DNA of 64,000 nt, from the NCBI RefSeq assembly GCF_011075055.1, contig NC_058146.1, positions 13,966,820-14,030,819 on the forward strand, read 5' to 3'. A program made the position numbers and the translations under genes. Source of the stretch: Mangifera indica (lineage: Eukaryota; Streptophyta; Magnoliopsida; Sapindales; Anacardiaceae). Below, piece after piece: positions 11,608-24,025 of the stretch. A model generated the notes under the pieces. It made no database searches and was not told the DNA's origin. It worked only from the letters and a program-made list of their open reading frames with translations. How positions within the stretch are numbered: position 1 is the first letter of the stretch; the number at the start of each line of letters is the position of its first letter.

Positions 11608-13049
11608 TTTAATATTAATTATTCCAGGTATAATATGAATATCCATAAAATCACGTGCACTCAAGATTGAAGAATTCAATTATATATTTAAGTTAATATT
11701 ATTATTCAATCGTATGACAACAGATTATATAAATATTTAATTGAGTATCCAAATTATTAAATTATTGTAATGTTTTAATGGCTGTAAAATTAAACGCACG
11801 CTAGTGCTTGCTATCTTGTTGAAATCTAATAAATAAATAAAGTTGTTTTTTTATTATATGAGTTTCCAAGTATTAATGAGAATATGTGTCACCATACATC
11901 AATAAGAATAACTTTGAAGCATTGTGCTATAGTCCAGCAAAATTATTCATACAACTCTGCATGGCGTTGTAAGATCAATGATATTCCAGCAAAATTATGT
12001 AGTGGCAGTACAAGACTCAGATTTCCAATGTTGATACGTAATTAACGTTTGAATTTAGTAAGGATATAGCATTTGAATGATCAAAAACATGAGGCTAATA
12101 TTAATTTGTTTTCACATCTGCAGCAACCTTAGATAATATCCAATGTTTGCTGTTTTCCCCTTCTACGTATGACAAATATTGAATAATGTTGGCAATTATA
12201 TGTGTACGGTTCGTTCAGCCTTTTCTGCATGCTCTTAATCCAACCAACATTAAATTGTAAAGACGACGAAATTTCAACAATAACTGGTTTTAAATTGTTG
12301 GATGATTATCTCTGTATATATTTTCAACAATAACTAGTTGAAAATATTAAACAGTGACATCTAAAATTCTATTTAGATTTTTATCTTTGAAATTGTGACC
12401 ATTTGCCTTTTTAAAATACATAATTTTCTCTTTTTTTAAAGGTATATAAAAAGGGAACAACAAACCCTCAATAGAGGAAATTTGAGAACAACTTAAGCAC
12501 GTCTTTTTAAAAGAGGACTGTACAATAAGACAAAGTCAAACAAAACCTAGCCAAGCTTGCAAGCATCAATGAGGAGATTAAGATTTCTTCTCAGATAGAG
12601 TTTAAGAGAAGAATTATTAATTTCATAATAACTAAATTTTGAAAATACAAATAAAAGCGAGCAGACTTAATTAACAGTAAAGTAGTTGTAAAGAAAAAGA
12701 GTGTCAATCTTGAGACATACTACAGGAATAGGCCGCCCAAGCAATTCTAGAATACATAATTTTCTCTTATTTGTCACATTTACTTATTTATTCTTCTTCA
12801 TTATTTTATTTTCCTATTACTGTTTCTGCATCTTCTTCTCCTCAATTTTTTAATAAATGTCAATCTTTTACTTATTTTTCTTTTTATCCAACTTTTTTTC
12901 TTGTTGCTATCTCTTTTCTCATTTTTCTCTTATTCATTTCTTTTTACTAAATATCATTCTTTCTCTTTTTGTTTTTTCTCCTACTCAATTTTTTTAAATA
13001 AATATTGATCTCTTTTTAAGTTTCTTTCTTTCACTTATTTTTATCCATT
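11608..13049. other. D region, unit 1: 3' flank of BBE-like gene 1
   Basis: The 3' flank is shared with 36919-37925 (unit 2) and 43714-45065 (unit 3). It contains a polyadenylation signal near 11828, a conserved ~200-bp block around 11930-12130, and pyrimidine-rich sequence from 12770 to 13040. No coding region was recognised. Confidence 0.75.
11828..11833 (+). terminator. Polyadenylation signal of BBE-like gene 1
   Basis: AATAAA in an overlapping AATAAATAAATAAAG run, about 220 bp after the stop codon and followed by a T-rich stretch. It is conserved at 37134 after gene 2. A plausible 3' end signal, not proven. Confidence 0.5.
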
Positions 13050-13988
13050 ATCCCATCTTAGGAAAGGCCTAGGTCCACCCTTAACTCCAATTTTTTTTTG
13101 AAAATTTTAATGAAGACCGACCCTTATGTGTTTCATTAGGCCACCCTTTTAACTAAGTTTTTCTTTTTCAAAGCATAAGCAAGCCCAAAAACTCAATTTC
13201 CAAACCCTAACCCATTCACCAAATCCCATTCTTCCAATTCTGTCGCTTCCAAGAATTCTTAGGCCCAATTTGCAATCCCATTCTTCACTAAGTCTCCCTC
13301 ATTACTCATTTGATAAGTGGCTGCTCTATTGTTCCTAGTTACAGCTTCCAAATAATTTTTTTTTAATTTTTATATAACAATTTTATGTTGGAGCATCTTG
13401 AACGGTTCAGTGTTTTTGGAATTAATGAGGAAATGTTGGCCATAATTGTAGTTTTTGTACCTATGAATTCTGATGAAATTTCACCGGTTGATTGTCCTTT
13501 ATTATTAATAGGATTTTGTGAATGGAATGCTTTTGTATTGGATGTTTTTTCTTGCTGTGAACGAATATACATGAACCTTAATAAGAGTGCAACTGGACAG
13601 CTTATTGAAAGGAGCACGTGGTTCTTGGCATATTGATTTGGCACTTAATATAATGATGAATGAGGATATGAATAACTGTGAATAATATAATTGTCTATGG
13701 ACTTTTTGTTAAGGTGTAGCTCAATGAAACACCATGAGCTGCAGTTTAAAGTTCTAACACACTCAAACTCAGCATTTGTTATAGCACAAATGCTACCCTA
13801 AAATATTTACATCTGATTGTTTTTTTGTCTGGGTTAGGCTTGTTAATTTCTTGAGATTTTGTAAAAATTAAAGAGGTCAAATAGAGATGTGACCTGGGAG
13901 TTACTAAATTTTGCATTTTGTTGTCTCTCCGGTAAATTAAATTTTGATAGTGAGGGATTCAAGGAAACTTGATTGCTGCAATTGAGAT
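13050..13988. other. E region, unit 1
   Basis: This block (starting near TTAGGAAAGGCCTAGG) recurs at 47321-48250 in unit 3 with high similarity and is absent from unit 2. Apart from the relic reading frame at 13385-13636 it shows no recognisable gene. Confidence 0.7.
13385..13636 (+). pseudogene. Unrecognised 83-codon reading frame, broken in its duplicate
   Basis: An uninterrupted frame of 83 codons, from MLEHLERFSVFG to ERSTWFLAY. The segment VVFVPMNSDEISPVD looks protein-like, but I cannot assign a family. The counterpart at 47645-47896 has the same length but two nonsense codons (TGA at 47765 and a TGG-to-TGA change near its end). Together with the lack of a visible promoter or introns, this suggests a fossil exon or retro-copy fragment rather than a working gene. 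A small lineage-specific peptide remains possible. Confidence 0.3.
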
Positions 13989-14673
13989 TAGAGATGGCAA
14001 TTTATGCCCAACTTTAGGGGTCTCGACCCTAACAGAGAGGAGATTCCCAGATAAAAACGGGGAAAGGGTGGGGATGGGGATGGGGATGGAGATGAAAAAA
14101 ATCTCCGCAATCAAGGACGGGTAGGGGACGAGGATACATATATCCCTGCCCCTCCCCTCCCCACCCCACCCCCTAAATCTAATATAATAATTTCTAGTAT
14201 ATTTTAATTAGTTTAATATTTTTAATTACAAATTCGTTAGTATTTCCTATGAAAGTTGCTTTTAAATTAATTTTGCTTTTAAAATTGATTATTGCAGGTT
14301 AATTTTTAAAATGCTGCTTTGCATCAACATGAAGAATTAATGATGATATCAATATGAAGAGCTACTAATGAAGAGATTGATTATTGCATATTGTTAAATT
14401 TTATGAAAACTTTGTATTTGAACTAAAATAACAATGAATATTTTGTAGCTCTTTTAGCAAGTGATATTTTGAAAAAATATGATTTATTAAAATATAGGAA
14501 GAAATTAAAATTTTATATTTACGGGTATGGGGAGGGGATTTTTCCCCGCGGGGACGAGGAGGGGATTTTCCTTCACGGGGACGGGACGAAGATTCTTTGT
14601 TATCCCCGTAATGGAGATAGGCCGGGGACGAGGATTGATATCCCCTCCCCGCCCCTCCCTGTTGCCATCCCTA
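13989..14673. mobile_element. hAT-type MITE with 8-bp target duplication and preserved empty site
   Basis: The ends are TAGAGATGGCAA and TTGCCATCCCTA, imperfect inverted repeats of the common TAGGGATGGCAA type. ATTGAGAT flanks both sides (13981-13988 and 14674-14681), an 8-bp duplication typical of hAT. The sister region at about 48240 carries ATTGAGAT once with no insert, proving insertion at this exact point. The interior near both ends is unusually G/C-rich for this window (GGGGATGGGGATGGGG and complementary runs). It is non-coding; the 69-codon frame at 14469 is incidental. Confidence 0.92.
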
Positions 14674-14681
14674 ATTGAGAT

Positions 14682-16430
14682 ATGAGAATTGACATTTATA
14701 TTTTCTATTGAAATTGAATAATGCAAATCCCTCTTTTTGTTCTTAACTTCGGTGTAACTAGTTATTAATTTCTTAGATATATTTTGATATTTTGGGTTTA
14801 ATATATTCATCATTTTTTTTATAGATTTAATATTAGATTGAGTGTTACTCTAAGGTAAAATATATGTTGATTAGTGAACAATGATAGAGAGTGGAGGGCC
14901 CCCCTTAGCGAAAATTTTGGTTCTACCTTTGATTTCCTCTTCCTTTTTCTCCCACTCATTTATTTTCAATAAATTTTGATCTAGCTGATTCTTCTATTCA
15001 AGTAAATATAAATCAAAGGTTATTGTCAGATTGTCCTAGAAAATTGAAAAGTGAAAAAGTGGTGGTGAAGAAGATAGAAGCAGAAGGATGATCAATGGTA
15101 AAAATGAATGAAGGAGAAGGATGACTACTCTTGTTGGTGGTGAAGATTTCTATAGGAGAAGTATGGCTGAAAGTGGTGTTGCTAGTGAAGATGACGAGAG
15201 GAGAGAGAGGATGACTAATAATTAGTGGTGAAGATAACAAGAGGAGAAAAAGATGGTTAATGGTGGTGTTAAATGTTGGTGAATGAAGAAAGGAGAAAAA
15301 TGATAACCGACAATTAATGGTAAAGAATTGAACATGACAAAAGAAAAAATGATTAAATAAGAAAAATTATTTTTTTTAGAAAAAGGGAAAATAATAAATT
15401 ATAATTATTAGAGGATACATTGGTAAATTAAATATTAGTGGATAATAAATTGATTAGTTAAATTTCAATTGTTCAATATGGGTATTTTTATGAATTTTTT
15501 AAAATTGAAGACTTATTAATAATTGAAATTTGTATTAAAGAAACATCTTATATAAGTATTTCTTGTATATAAGATTGTCTCAATATCTTATTTATTAATA
15601 CGGTGATATCACCTAATAAGTTAAGAACAATGTTATGTGTATATATTTTATATACACAATTTAGATATACAAATAATGTGTTATTATATGAATGAATATT
15701 ATTTTATTTTTAATTAAAAAACAATCTAACTCTATAATGACACGTTATCTATATATTTAAATTATGTATCAATAATGTATATGCATAGTTTTTTGATAAA
15801 TTAAATTTTAATTTTTAAAATCATTTATCATGGTTGTAATTACTGAATATAAATTTTAATTTTGATGACAAATTGAATGAAAGATAGAATTTAACATTAT
15901 TCAAATGTTATTGTATTATTAGAAAATTTTATCATTACATTAAAATGATATAAAGAGACTATTTATATAAACATTTTTTTAAATTTAGGATTAATATTAC
16001 ATATACAAATAAATTATACAAGCTTTTGGATATACCCAAATGTGTTTGCATCTGATTAGATGATTGTGAAGTAAGAGAAAAAAACAATCATATTACTCAG
16101 TCACAAAGTGCTACCTCAATTTGTACACAAAAATATGTATAATTTGTTTATTCGTATAGTTTTATTCTTAAATTTAGATGTCACATAATTATTGTGTCAT
16201 TGAGCAATGCAGTGTGTATTTGTAATAAATAGTAATTTGAATCTTAATGAAGATGTACTACCATGTGATTAGTCTTATAATGAATACTTAATCACGATGA
16301 CATGTCATAATTAATACTCAAATTATTACTTATTATAAGTATACATAGTTTTATTATATGTCAATCATACTAATAGGAAATTTGTGATTTTGTCTATAAC
16401 TTTCATTAATAATAATATTGACTATTGTGT
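14682..16430. other. E/F junction, unit 1, no gene
   Basis: Duplicated at about 48250-48405 and 52583-54183, where the Tnt1-like element splits it. It contains a purine-rich GAAGAAGATAGAAGCAG-type tract (15040-15300) and long AT-rich sequence. The part from about 16360 to 16430 resembles the P region (for example near 33270), meaning the hAT element that follows landed in a P-like sequence. Confidence 0.6.
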
Positions 16431-16539
16431 GACGAACCCAAAAATAAATCTTAGTGGGGTCAATATTATAATAATATAAATATGTTTTAAATTAAAACAA
16501 ACACAAACATTTGTATTAATAAAATATTCATGAACTAAT

Positions 16540-18760
16540 ACATTTATAATTTTTTTTTATGTGATTTCATCTTTTGAAAATATTGTATAATGTCTTTATT
16601 ATTAGTAGTATCAAACATATCTTTTTCTGTATATACAACTAAACTATCATTCAACTATTGATCATTTATTTTATTTTGCAAATGATTTTTCATAAATTTC
16701 ATTGCTGAAAAAATTCTTTTTACACTAGCAGTGACAACCGGTAAAATCAATGCTAATTTCATTAACAAAAAAAACTAATAAAAACACTTTATCCTTCTTA
16801 GTTTCAACCATCACTCTTGCAAGATCTTCAGTCCCATAAATTTGACATTAGAGTGTATATTCAAAATGTAAACATCAAATTGAGAATCAAGTGCAATGTG
16901 TTATAAGTCAAAAAAATCTTCAAAATAAAATTTAGTAAGACACATTAATTTTTTATTATTAAAAGCAACCCAATTTTCATTTAGACATAAACATGTCAAA
17001 CAAATAAACAACTTCATTTTTACTTTATTAAAACAATTCAACTCTTGAAGTTATGTATTTATGACTGTATAAAATAAATCAATGCGATAATTATTAGCAT
17101 TTGTGATACCTTGAATCTTGTGTTGCAATTGCTCTTGGATAAAAAATTTGTCATCCATATTTGGAACATTAATGTCATGATTAACACAAAAAGAATAGAC
17201 TTTGTTAAGTAAAGTCTCCCATCTACTATCTCTTATTACTTGTAAAACTTAGTTCCATGCTTCAATTAAATTCATAGCATTTACAATATCTTGGTCTTTT
17301 CTTTGTGCTGTTTGAAAAAGTTCATTTGTAAAGCCAAGTATATCCTTCATCATAAATAGACTAAACACAAAGTAAAATGATTGCATCAATTTCAGTATAT
17401 TTTTTTGCTTAGAATCTTTGCTCAAAATTTGTCCCATCTTTTGCCACAGTTTTAAGAACATTGATAACATATGAAAATAACAAAGTTATGCTTATTAATG
17501 AACCATAATGCAAGCCCCAACGAGTATTATCAACACGTTTCAAATTTGTCTTTTGATTAAGACCTCTTCCATTTGAAAGTTCACCATTAGAAAAAGGCTT
17601 CAACAACTTTATAAGCTTGCTTATGTCTAAAAATATCACAAGGTTTTGATAAAGCACCAATAATATTAATTATAATTGCTACGATATTAAAAAGATCATT
17701 AACATCATCTTGGTTCTTTGCTAAAGCTACAAAAGCCAACTAGAGTTGATGGGCAAAACAATGAATATAATAAGCACATCTACTATGCTTCAAGACTAAT
17801 GTCTTTAAACCATTGAATTCTCTTGCATATTACTAGCTCTATCATAACTTTGTCCTCAAACTTTAGAAAAATTCTCTTGCCTAGGAAAAAAATTGTTAAG
17901 TGTTGTCTTGAATGAGAGAGCTATAGTACTGGTAACATGTTCAACACCTAGAAAAAGCTCCATAAGAAGCTCATTCTTGTTAACATAACATAAGACAATA
18001 GTCATTTGTTTCTTTGTAGAGTTATCTTGAGATTCATCAATCAATATAGAGAATAAATAATCTCCTAAATCTCTAAAGATAGCACTTAGAATGACTTTTT
18101 AAATTGTTTGAGATTATCAAGATAATTCTTGAAAGCAACAACACAGACATCTTCATTATGATTGGTAAGAAATTGTTGAAGCTCAAGAAAATTCTCCTAA
18201 TTGTTTGAATTGTCGGATTTATCATGATCATAAAATGCTAGTGCTTGTTTTAGAAGAAAACAAACACAATCAACTATAGCATTTAAACTAGTTCGATACT
18301 CAGTTCATCATTTAAAAAATGTCTGAATATGTTGTTACTGATTCAATAATAATTCACACATTCTTCGAGCTTAGTTATGAGAAATATTAGCACTTCCAAA
18401 GTGAACATTCAATTTTTCCTTCTTCTTTTTTTTTCAATTTGAAATCCTTTGGCCAACCAAGTGATCACCACCTTCTTTATCGCCAATGTCTGGCTTAAAA
18501 AGATGAAACAACAAATTGCCTTGAAAATCTGCCAAAATCTCTAAAAAGAAACTAGTGATCTTTAGGTTGATAAGAACCTCTTTTCACATATAATCTTCTT
18601 ATTTGATCTCGAATAAGAGGATCATAATCTGAAATTCGTGGTCATAAACCTGGATCTATAGGATGATCTTACAAATTGACATCTACTTTTTTATTTGAAT
18701 CATCAAAATTATCCTTTTGTTTAGACAATGAGATCATTGTTGACTTTTTTCTGAAAAATC
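16540..18760 (-). pseudogene. hAT transposase pseudogene, TTF-type zinc finger/DUF4371 family
   Basis: Successive minus-strand fragments follow the order of a ZMYM1-like hAT transposase. The N-terminal TTF region comes first (DPGL, RISDYDPLIRDQIRR, YVKRGSYQP), then HLFKPDIGDKEGGDHLVGQ, the DUF4371 part (MIDESQDNSTKKQMTIVL, ELFLGVEHV), GELSNGRGLNQ with DNTRWGLHYGSL, and FVFSLFMMKDILGFTNEL with RKDQDIVNAMNLI. The C-terminal dimerisation part lies near 16540-17000. Several stops and frameshifts separate these pieces, so no active transposase can be made. The copy at 54200-56720 shares most of the lesions, so the decay largely predates the duplication. Confidence 0.85.
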
Positions 18761-19122
18761 TTTCCTTACTATTTCAAAATAATAATATATTATAACTTGA
18801 TTATGAAAATGCAATAAAAACATATTATAAATAAAACAAAAAATTTATTTGTCCTAATGAAACAATAAAATAAAACTCAAATTAAATTGAAATTCACACG
18901 AACAAAAACACAAACACTTTAAGCACAAAACTACCACAAATTCATACAAGTCTTTCTTTAAACACCTTACAAACAATTAAGAAACAATAAACAAGTCTTC
19001 TTCAAAATAATCACTCCCAAAACAAACCAAACAATCGAACGAACTTCATAAACAATCCATTAATTATAGCAATTTAGGTGCTTATTCATGTAAATTTGGA
19101 AAAAGGAATAGTGAATATTATT

Positions 19123-20055
19123 GGCCAAAGGACTATTTCCCACCCAAGTTTTAATGTAAAGACAAATACACACTTACAAAGTTTTAAAAACTCAAACACT
19201 CACCCATGGGTTAACATTTGTTAGAATTTTCTGTTAGAAGTAAGAGTAAAACCATTATTTTACCTTTTATATTAAAAATTATATAATTAATCTCATTCCC
19301 CCCCAAGTTTTGAAAAGTAACATTTCATCTTAACTTCAAACTTTGAAAAAGTGACACTTCACTCCAACAAACCCTTAGTTTTCTTCTCTTTGGCAACGAT
19401 GACCACACAACAATGAAGACAAGACCATTCTCCTCCCTTCTCTCTCTGTTATGACTAACAATGTCTCACAATAGATGTAGATCAGTCGATGATGAAAATC
19501 AAAGATGAAGCTTTAATTTTCTAATTACAAAAGCATCAGCATGATGAAGCCTCAATTCTCCAACACTAGCTTTGTTTTTATCGATTGGGCTTCAAATAAA
19601 GATGAATCGCACTACTAAAGCTTTCTCTGGAGTCAATTTGATGGATTTGAGAATTGGTCCAGTCCTCTTCTTCTTTGATTTTCATCGTCGACTGATCTTT
19701 GTTTGTCTTGGGACATCGTTGACCATGGCAAAGAGAGAAAGGAGGAGAATGGTAGTCATCTTCATCACCATGCAGTTACCGTTGTCGGAGAGAAGAAAAC
19801 CAATGGTTTGTGGGGGTGAAGTATCACTTTTTCAAAGTTTGAGATTGGGGTAAAATGTTACTTGTCAAAACTTGGGGGGAAATGAGATTAATTATATATT
19901 TTTTGATATGAAAGATAAAATAATGATTTTACCCTTGCCTATATCAGAACATTCTAACAAATGTTTGCCTATGAGTAGGTGTTTAGGTTTTTGAAACCTT
20001 GTGGATAGATATTTGTCTTTACATTAAAACTTGGATGGGAAATAGTCCTTTGGCC
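19123..20055. mobile_element. Fold-back MITE with perfect 9-bp target duplication (copy 2)
   Basis: It starts GGCCAAAGGACTATTTCCCA and ends with the inverse; both flanks are AATATTATT, a perfect 9-bp duplication. Inverted arms extend deep into the element, including the paired AAACTTTGAAAAAGTGA blocks, so the 933 bp can fold over most of its length. Terminal identity with the element at 4106 places both in one Mutator-like MITE family. The 93-codon frame at 19572 lies in the hairpin and is not a gene. It is nested in the hAT element. Confidence 0.92.
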
Positions 20056-20784
20056 AATATTATTGTACTATGTTCAAATTTTTCAATTTGCATTTGAATG
20101 TATAATGAATTGAAGGGACCACCAACTCATCAAAAACTAACTACTTATGCAAACATTTATGGCTCATTATTGAACATATAATAATGAAAAGAATAAGCAT
20201 GAAGCAGTAAATTAATTGGATACTAAATAAGATTAAAATTACATAACTTAGTTGAAATTAATAAGAGGGGAAAATAAATCAAATTAAGATGACATAATAA
20301 AACTTAGTCAAAATGGAATACTAACTCAAATTCAAACAAAACTTTAGCAACCCAATATAACCTAAACTCTAATTTAAATAATCAAATAATCAAAATAATA
20401 ACATGGATGAAATTGATACCTGAAAATAATATCCTAAGAGTGATTAATGATATGAAATAAAGATAGAGGTTGGAGAAGAGTTGATAATGATATGAAATAA
20501 AGATGAAGCTTGAAGAAAAGTTGATAATTTGATGAACGAGCGAACAAAGGAAGGATTAAGCAAAGGATAGGAGAGAAAACTCAAATGGACAAAAGAGAAG
20601 AAAAGGTGAAAAAATAATGAGTTGATAATGTTGTGAGTGTGTGAAGAAAAAAATGGATTTTATTCAATAAAATATTAAAATTGAATATATAATGTCATGG
20701 CATTATTGTAAATATATACAAATTTTTGGTTTTTTTTTAAGTCAAGGAGGGTCAATTCACCTTGTTGACCCCAGTTCCCTCCGT

Positions 20785-21745
20785 ATTGAATTTGATCTAA
20801 GTTAGAATAATACCTAGTTTAAGAATAGTTTGAACTCAAAAGAATGAGTTTTAGATCAATTCAAAATTGATGAGTTGAGACTTAAGTTTCATTTGAAAAT
20901 AATTTAATAATTGATTTAATCTAAATTGACTTGAACTTTGACAAACAAAATAAAAATGTGAAAATTGTTTACATGCGAGGACAAAAGACATTACAAAAAG
21001 ATACCTTTGAACTTCTATTAGATTTCTAGAAAAATTACACAAGAACTATCATTCTCATTTCTTATTGGTAAACATCCCTCTTGATAATGATTTCTCCATT
21101 CACCCTTGAGGTAAGATATTTATCTCTACTTCTTAGTGAGTTGAAGATAATGAAACAATTGCCTAGACAATCGACTCACTTTCCATTTCTTCTGTTCATT
21201 TTTCAGTGCCTTTATTCATCAAAATAATATCACACGAATAATCCCTGAATCGCACTGTTTTACTTAAACAAAAAACACACTATTTTGAGGGTTGGTTTTC
21301 ACATCTTTCCTTAAATCAAATATGCAATGTTTTGATTTGCACTGGAAAACCAACAATCAACGACTCACTTTTCACCATCTAATATATAGAGCAACAATAA
21401 TTTTCCCTTAACTACAACTCCTTACTTTTTAACTTCAATCACACAACTCTTCCATTAACTCTAATACTCCTATACTCTAAACACATAAACTACATAACAT
21501 TATCTTCCTTGAACTATAAAATTATATAAACATAATTGTTTCAAAATTCATTTTACTCCTCTCTCTTACTAGCTAACAAGTTAAGCTTTTAATATTTTAT
21601 AATGCAGCAACTGTTTTTCCGAGGGTGACATGTAATTATTATCTGAATTTAGTAAGAATAAAGCACTTGAATGATAAAAAACATGACGCTAATATTTGTT
21701 TCACATGTATAATAACTTCAAATACTATCTTTTGTTTTGGGGCCA
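20785..21745. other. Diverged P-to-D sequence without a BBE gene, unit 1
   Basis: 20785-21060 resembles the P region (contiguous in sense with 16360-16430 once the hAT is removed). 21605-21745 resembles the D region near 12040-12150, including the GAATTTAGTAAG and CATTTGAATGAT-type blocks and TTTCACAT. Nothing between 21060 and 21605 looks like the BBE coding sequence. The layout suggests an older, more diverged array unit that lacks the gene. Recurs at 58721-59690. Confidence 0.55.
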
Positions 21746-21754
21746 CAAACCTTA

Positions 21755-24025
21755 TATCTGATTGTACAAATTAATTAAGTCAATTAATCATAGAAAATAT
21801 CAATTGCATGCAGGAAATAAAACAAATCAACCACAAACAAGAAATAGGATTTATGTGGAAAACTTTGCACTGTGAAGGGGAAAAAATCACAGGCCAAATT
21901 TTGAATAAAATCTACTGTTCAAGAAAAACAGGTAGAATCATTCTCAAGTTTTTATGAACTTGACATCAACAATCAAGAAATGCATACCCAAATTATTTCC
22001 CTAGCCAAAATTCCACAATACTCTGTGATTATGGATCAATACAAGAAAAATAAAACTTCAAATAATTTTTGAAATAAACTCTAGTGATCTTGACAATACC
22101 CAATGATGAATTAAAGACCAAGGAAAAATTTAACATTTTCTATCTTTGATCTACATAGGCAAGAAAAACAAAATCTCTAATATGTTATCTTACTTCGTCT
22201 CAATGTCACCATAAAAAACCTAAAAGAGACATATTTACATATCATTATAATGAGGGCATCAATGCAAATTTATTATTATTATTTAATAATGTGTTAGCTC
22301 CTCAACATCACTTGGAGCTTTGTCTCGTCGTTTTAGTGTAGAATTGGTGTTTATCTTAGGTCACTACTTTAGTCAACATGTCAACTAGATTTTTTTTAGT
22401 GTGAACTTTTTCAATAAAATCTCTCAATTGTTCACTATTTCACAAATCCAATGGTATCTCACATCAATATGTTTGGTGCGACTATGGTATGTAACATTCT
22501 TGCTCAAATCCAAAGCACTTTGACTATCATAATCAACCACATACTCATCTTGATTCAAACCCAACCAATTCCAAAGCATCTCTTTACTTGTTTCAATTGT
22601 AATTATATGCTTAGCTTTAGTTGTAGACAAGACAACGCAATGGATAACTTGGACATTTTTTAGGATTGTGTTGAGAAGAAGGGAAAATGTTTGGCAAGGG
22701 CGAAAGGTTTGTGGATTTAAGGATGAAATTTGAAACAAATGGTGTAGTGTTTGAGTGTGGTAAAGGACTTACATGGCCAGGATTAACATTTAAGGGGTGT
22801 CTAATGTTTGAGTTTGTCTAAGCTATAGAACCAAAACTAACTTCAAGAACAAGATCACTTAACACGATGGCATGCAAAAGTAAATGCTGAAAAAGAATTT
22901 ACCTATGTAGAAATGGATTTGAAAAGGTTAAGAAAATCTTTATATGTTTGAAAATGGAAATCTGTCTTATTAAACTTTCCTGATACTGAAATTTAAACTC
23001 CCCTAAACTTACTTAGACATTTGTACCCTTTGTGAATTAAGCTATAACCTAAAAAGACACATTTTTAGTATGATAATCAAATTTGTGTTTACTGTACGAG
23101 TGAAGGAAAAGGTGCAAACAAAACCAAACACATTTTGGAATGAATAGTGAGGGGATTTATGAAACAACAATTGATACGGATTGTTATTTCCTAAGACAAG
23201 AGTTGGCATTCTATTTATTAGAAAAATAGTAGTTTGGAAAAACTCCCACCAACAACCTAAAGGCATACTAGCTTGAGATAATAACACTAGTCCCAACTCT
23301 ACGTTATGCCTATATTTGTATTCATTATGTTAGTAAGTATGTGGACATGAAAGTCCAAAATTGATCCCATTATCTTAAAAATATGGAACAAGTGTTCTAT
23401 ACTCACCTTCTCAATCAATTTGTATGGTTTTAAGTTTTTGTTTAAGTTGCTTCCTTACAAACTTATGAAACTGTCTAAAAATATACACTACCTCAACTTT
23501 ATTTCTCAAGGGAAATAGTCAGATAAACTTGGTATAAACATCTAGAAAGTGCAAATAATATTTAAATCCCTCTCTAGATATTATGGAAGTTGGTCCCCAC
23601 AAATTACTATGAACTAATTCTAAGAATTTTGATACTCTAGTGTTAGAAACAAGAAAAGGACTATACTTGTGTTTCCCAAAGTCACAATTCTCATAGAAGA
23701 TGAGATCAAACAAATAAAAATTAAGATTCAAAGTTTTAAAACATATTTCATAGTTTTCTCCCATTGATGACTCAATCTTTTATGCCAAACATAATATCAA
23801 TTTTATTAACTTGTAAAATAACTTGTATGTAATTCAACAATTTTATCATGATTCAAAACCAAATTTTCATATGCTTTGTTGACAGTAAAATTCTTAGTTT
23901 TGTCAAAAAACAAATAAGATACATCATTAATTTGAAAATTTACTAACTACAATTGATATAACCCATTTTTAAGTGTCATTTCTAGTAGCATAATCCTGAT
24001 ATCCTTGTCCTCAACAAAACAACAA
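21755..24025 (-). mobile_element. Degraded copia retrotransposon, minus strand (unit 1 copy)
   Basis: From right to left it carries the pre-integrase/integrase region, an integrase tail and an RNase H relic, with a long LTR-like segment at the left (about 21755-22290). The polypurine tract and LTR edge kept in the sister copy (60263) are deleted here near 22290. The reverse transcriptase core and gag are missing. The right end was replaced by the hAT element beginning near 24026. Confidence 0.75.
22424..23764 (-). pseudogene. copia pol fragments (integrase and RNase H)
   Basis: 23764-23519 encodes a pre-integrase to integrase start with ELVHSNLWGPTSIISREGFKYY. 23296-23042 has the integrase tail (FFQTTIFLINRMPT, YQLLFHKSP). 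22738-22424 has the RNase H C-terminus (STTKAKHIIT, EMLWNWLGL, DSQSALDLSKN, HSRTKHIDVRYHWI). The region between integrase and RNase H is far too short for a reverse transcriptase, so an internal deletion has occurred. Stops and frameshifts are frequent. Matching fragments lie at 60371-62289. Confidence 0.85.

Larger units (their letters stand above)
16431..20784 (-). mobile_element. hAT transposon (TTF/ZMYM1-like), degraded, with nested MITE
   Basis: Both ends show the sequence typical of plant hAT elements with TTF-type transposases: the left has TTAGTGGGGTCAA, and the right, read on the minus strand, has GGAGGGAACTGGGGTCAAC and GACCCTCCTTGAC. The outermost bases have decayed and no clean 8-bp duplication is visible. 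Flanks match contiguous P-type sequence (near 33290), which fixes the borders to within a few bases. The transposase relic runs on the minus strand from about 18760 to 16540, and a fold-back MITE sits upstream of it at 19123-20055. The whole block recurs at 54184-58720. Confidence 0.8.

Noticed and set aside
10527..11679. Antisense frames over the BBE genes (also 35683-36975)
   Set aside because: Shadow frames on the opposite strand of a conserved coding sequence.
13385..13636. Possible similarity to a NEDD8-type cysteine protease
   Set aside because: The resemblance was a few hydrophobic positions only; no catalytic His-Trp or Cys context is present.
15013..15240. Ser/Pro/Thr-rich minus-strand frame, also at 52783-53055
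   Set aside because: Arises from a purine-rich low-complexity tract; no start context or domain.
19572..19853. 93-codon frame duplicated at 57545-57826
   Set aside because: Lies inside the hairpin arms of the MITE; its conservation reflects segment duplication, and it matches no family.
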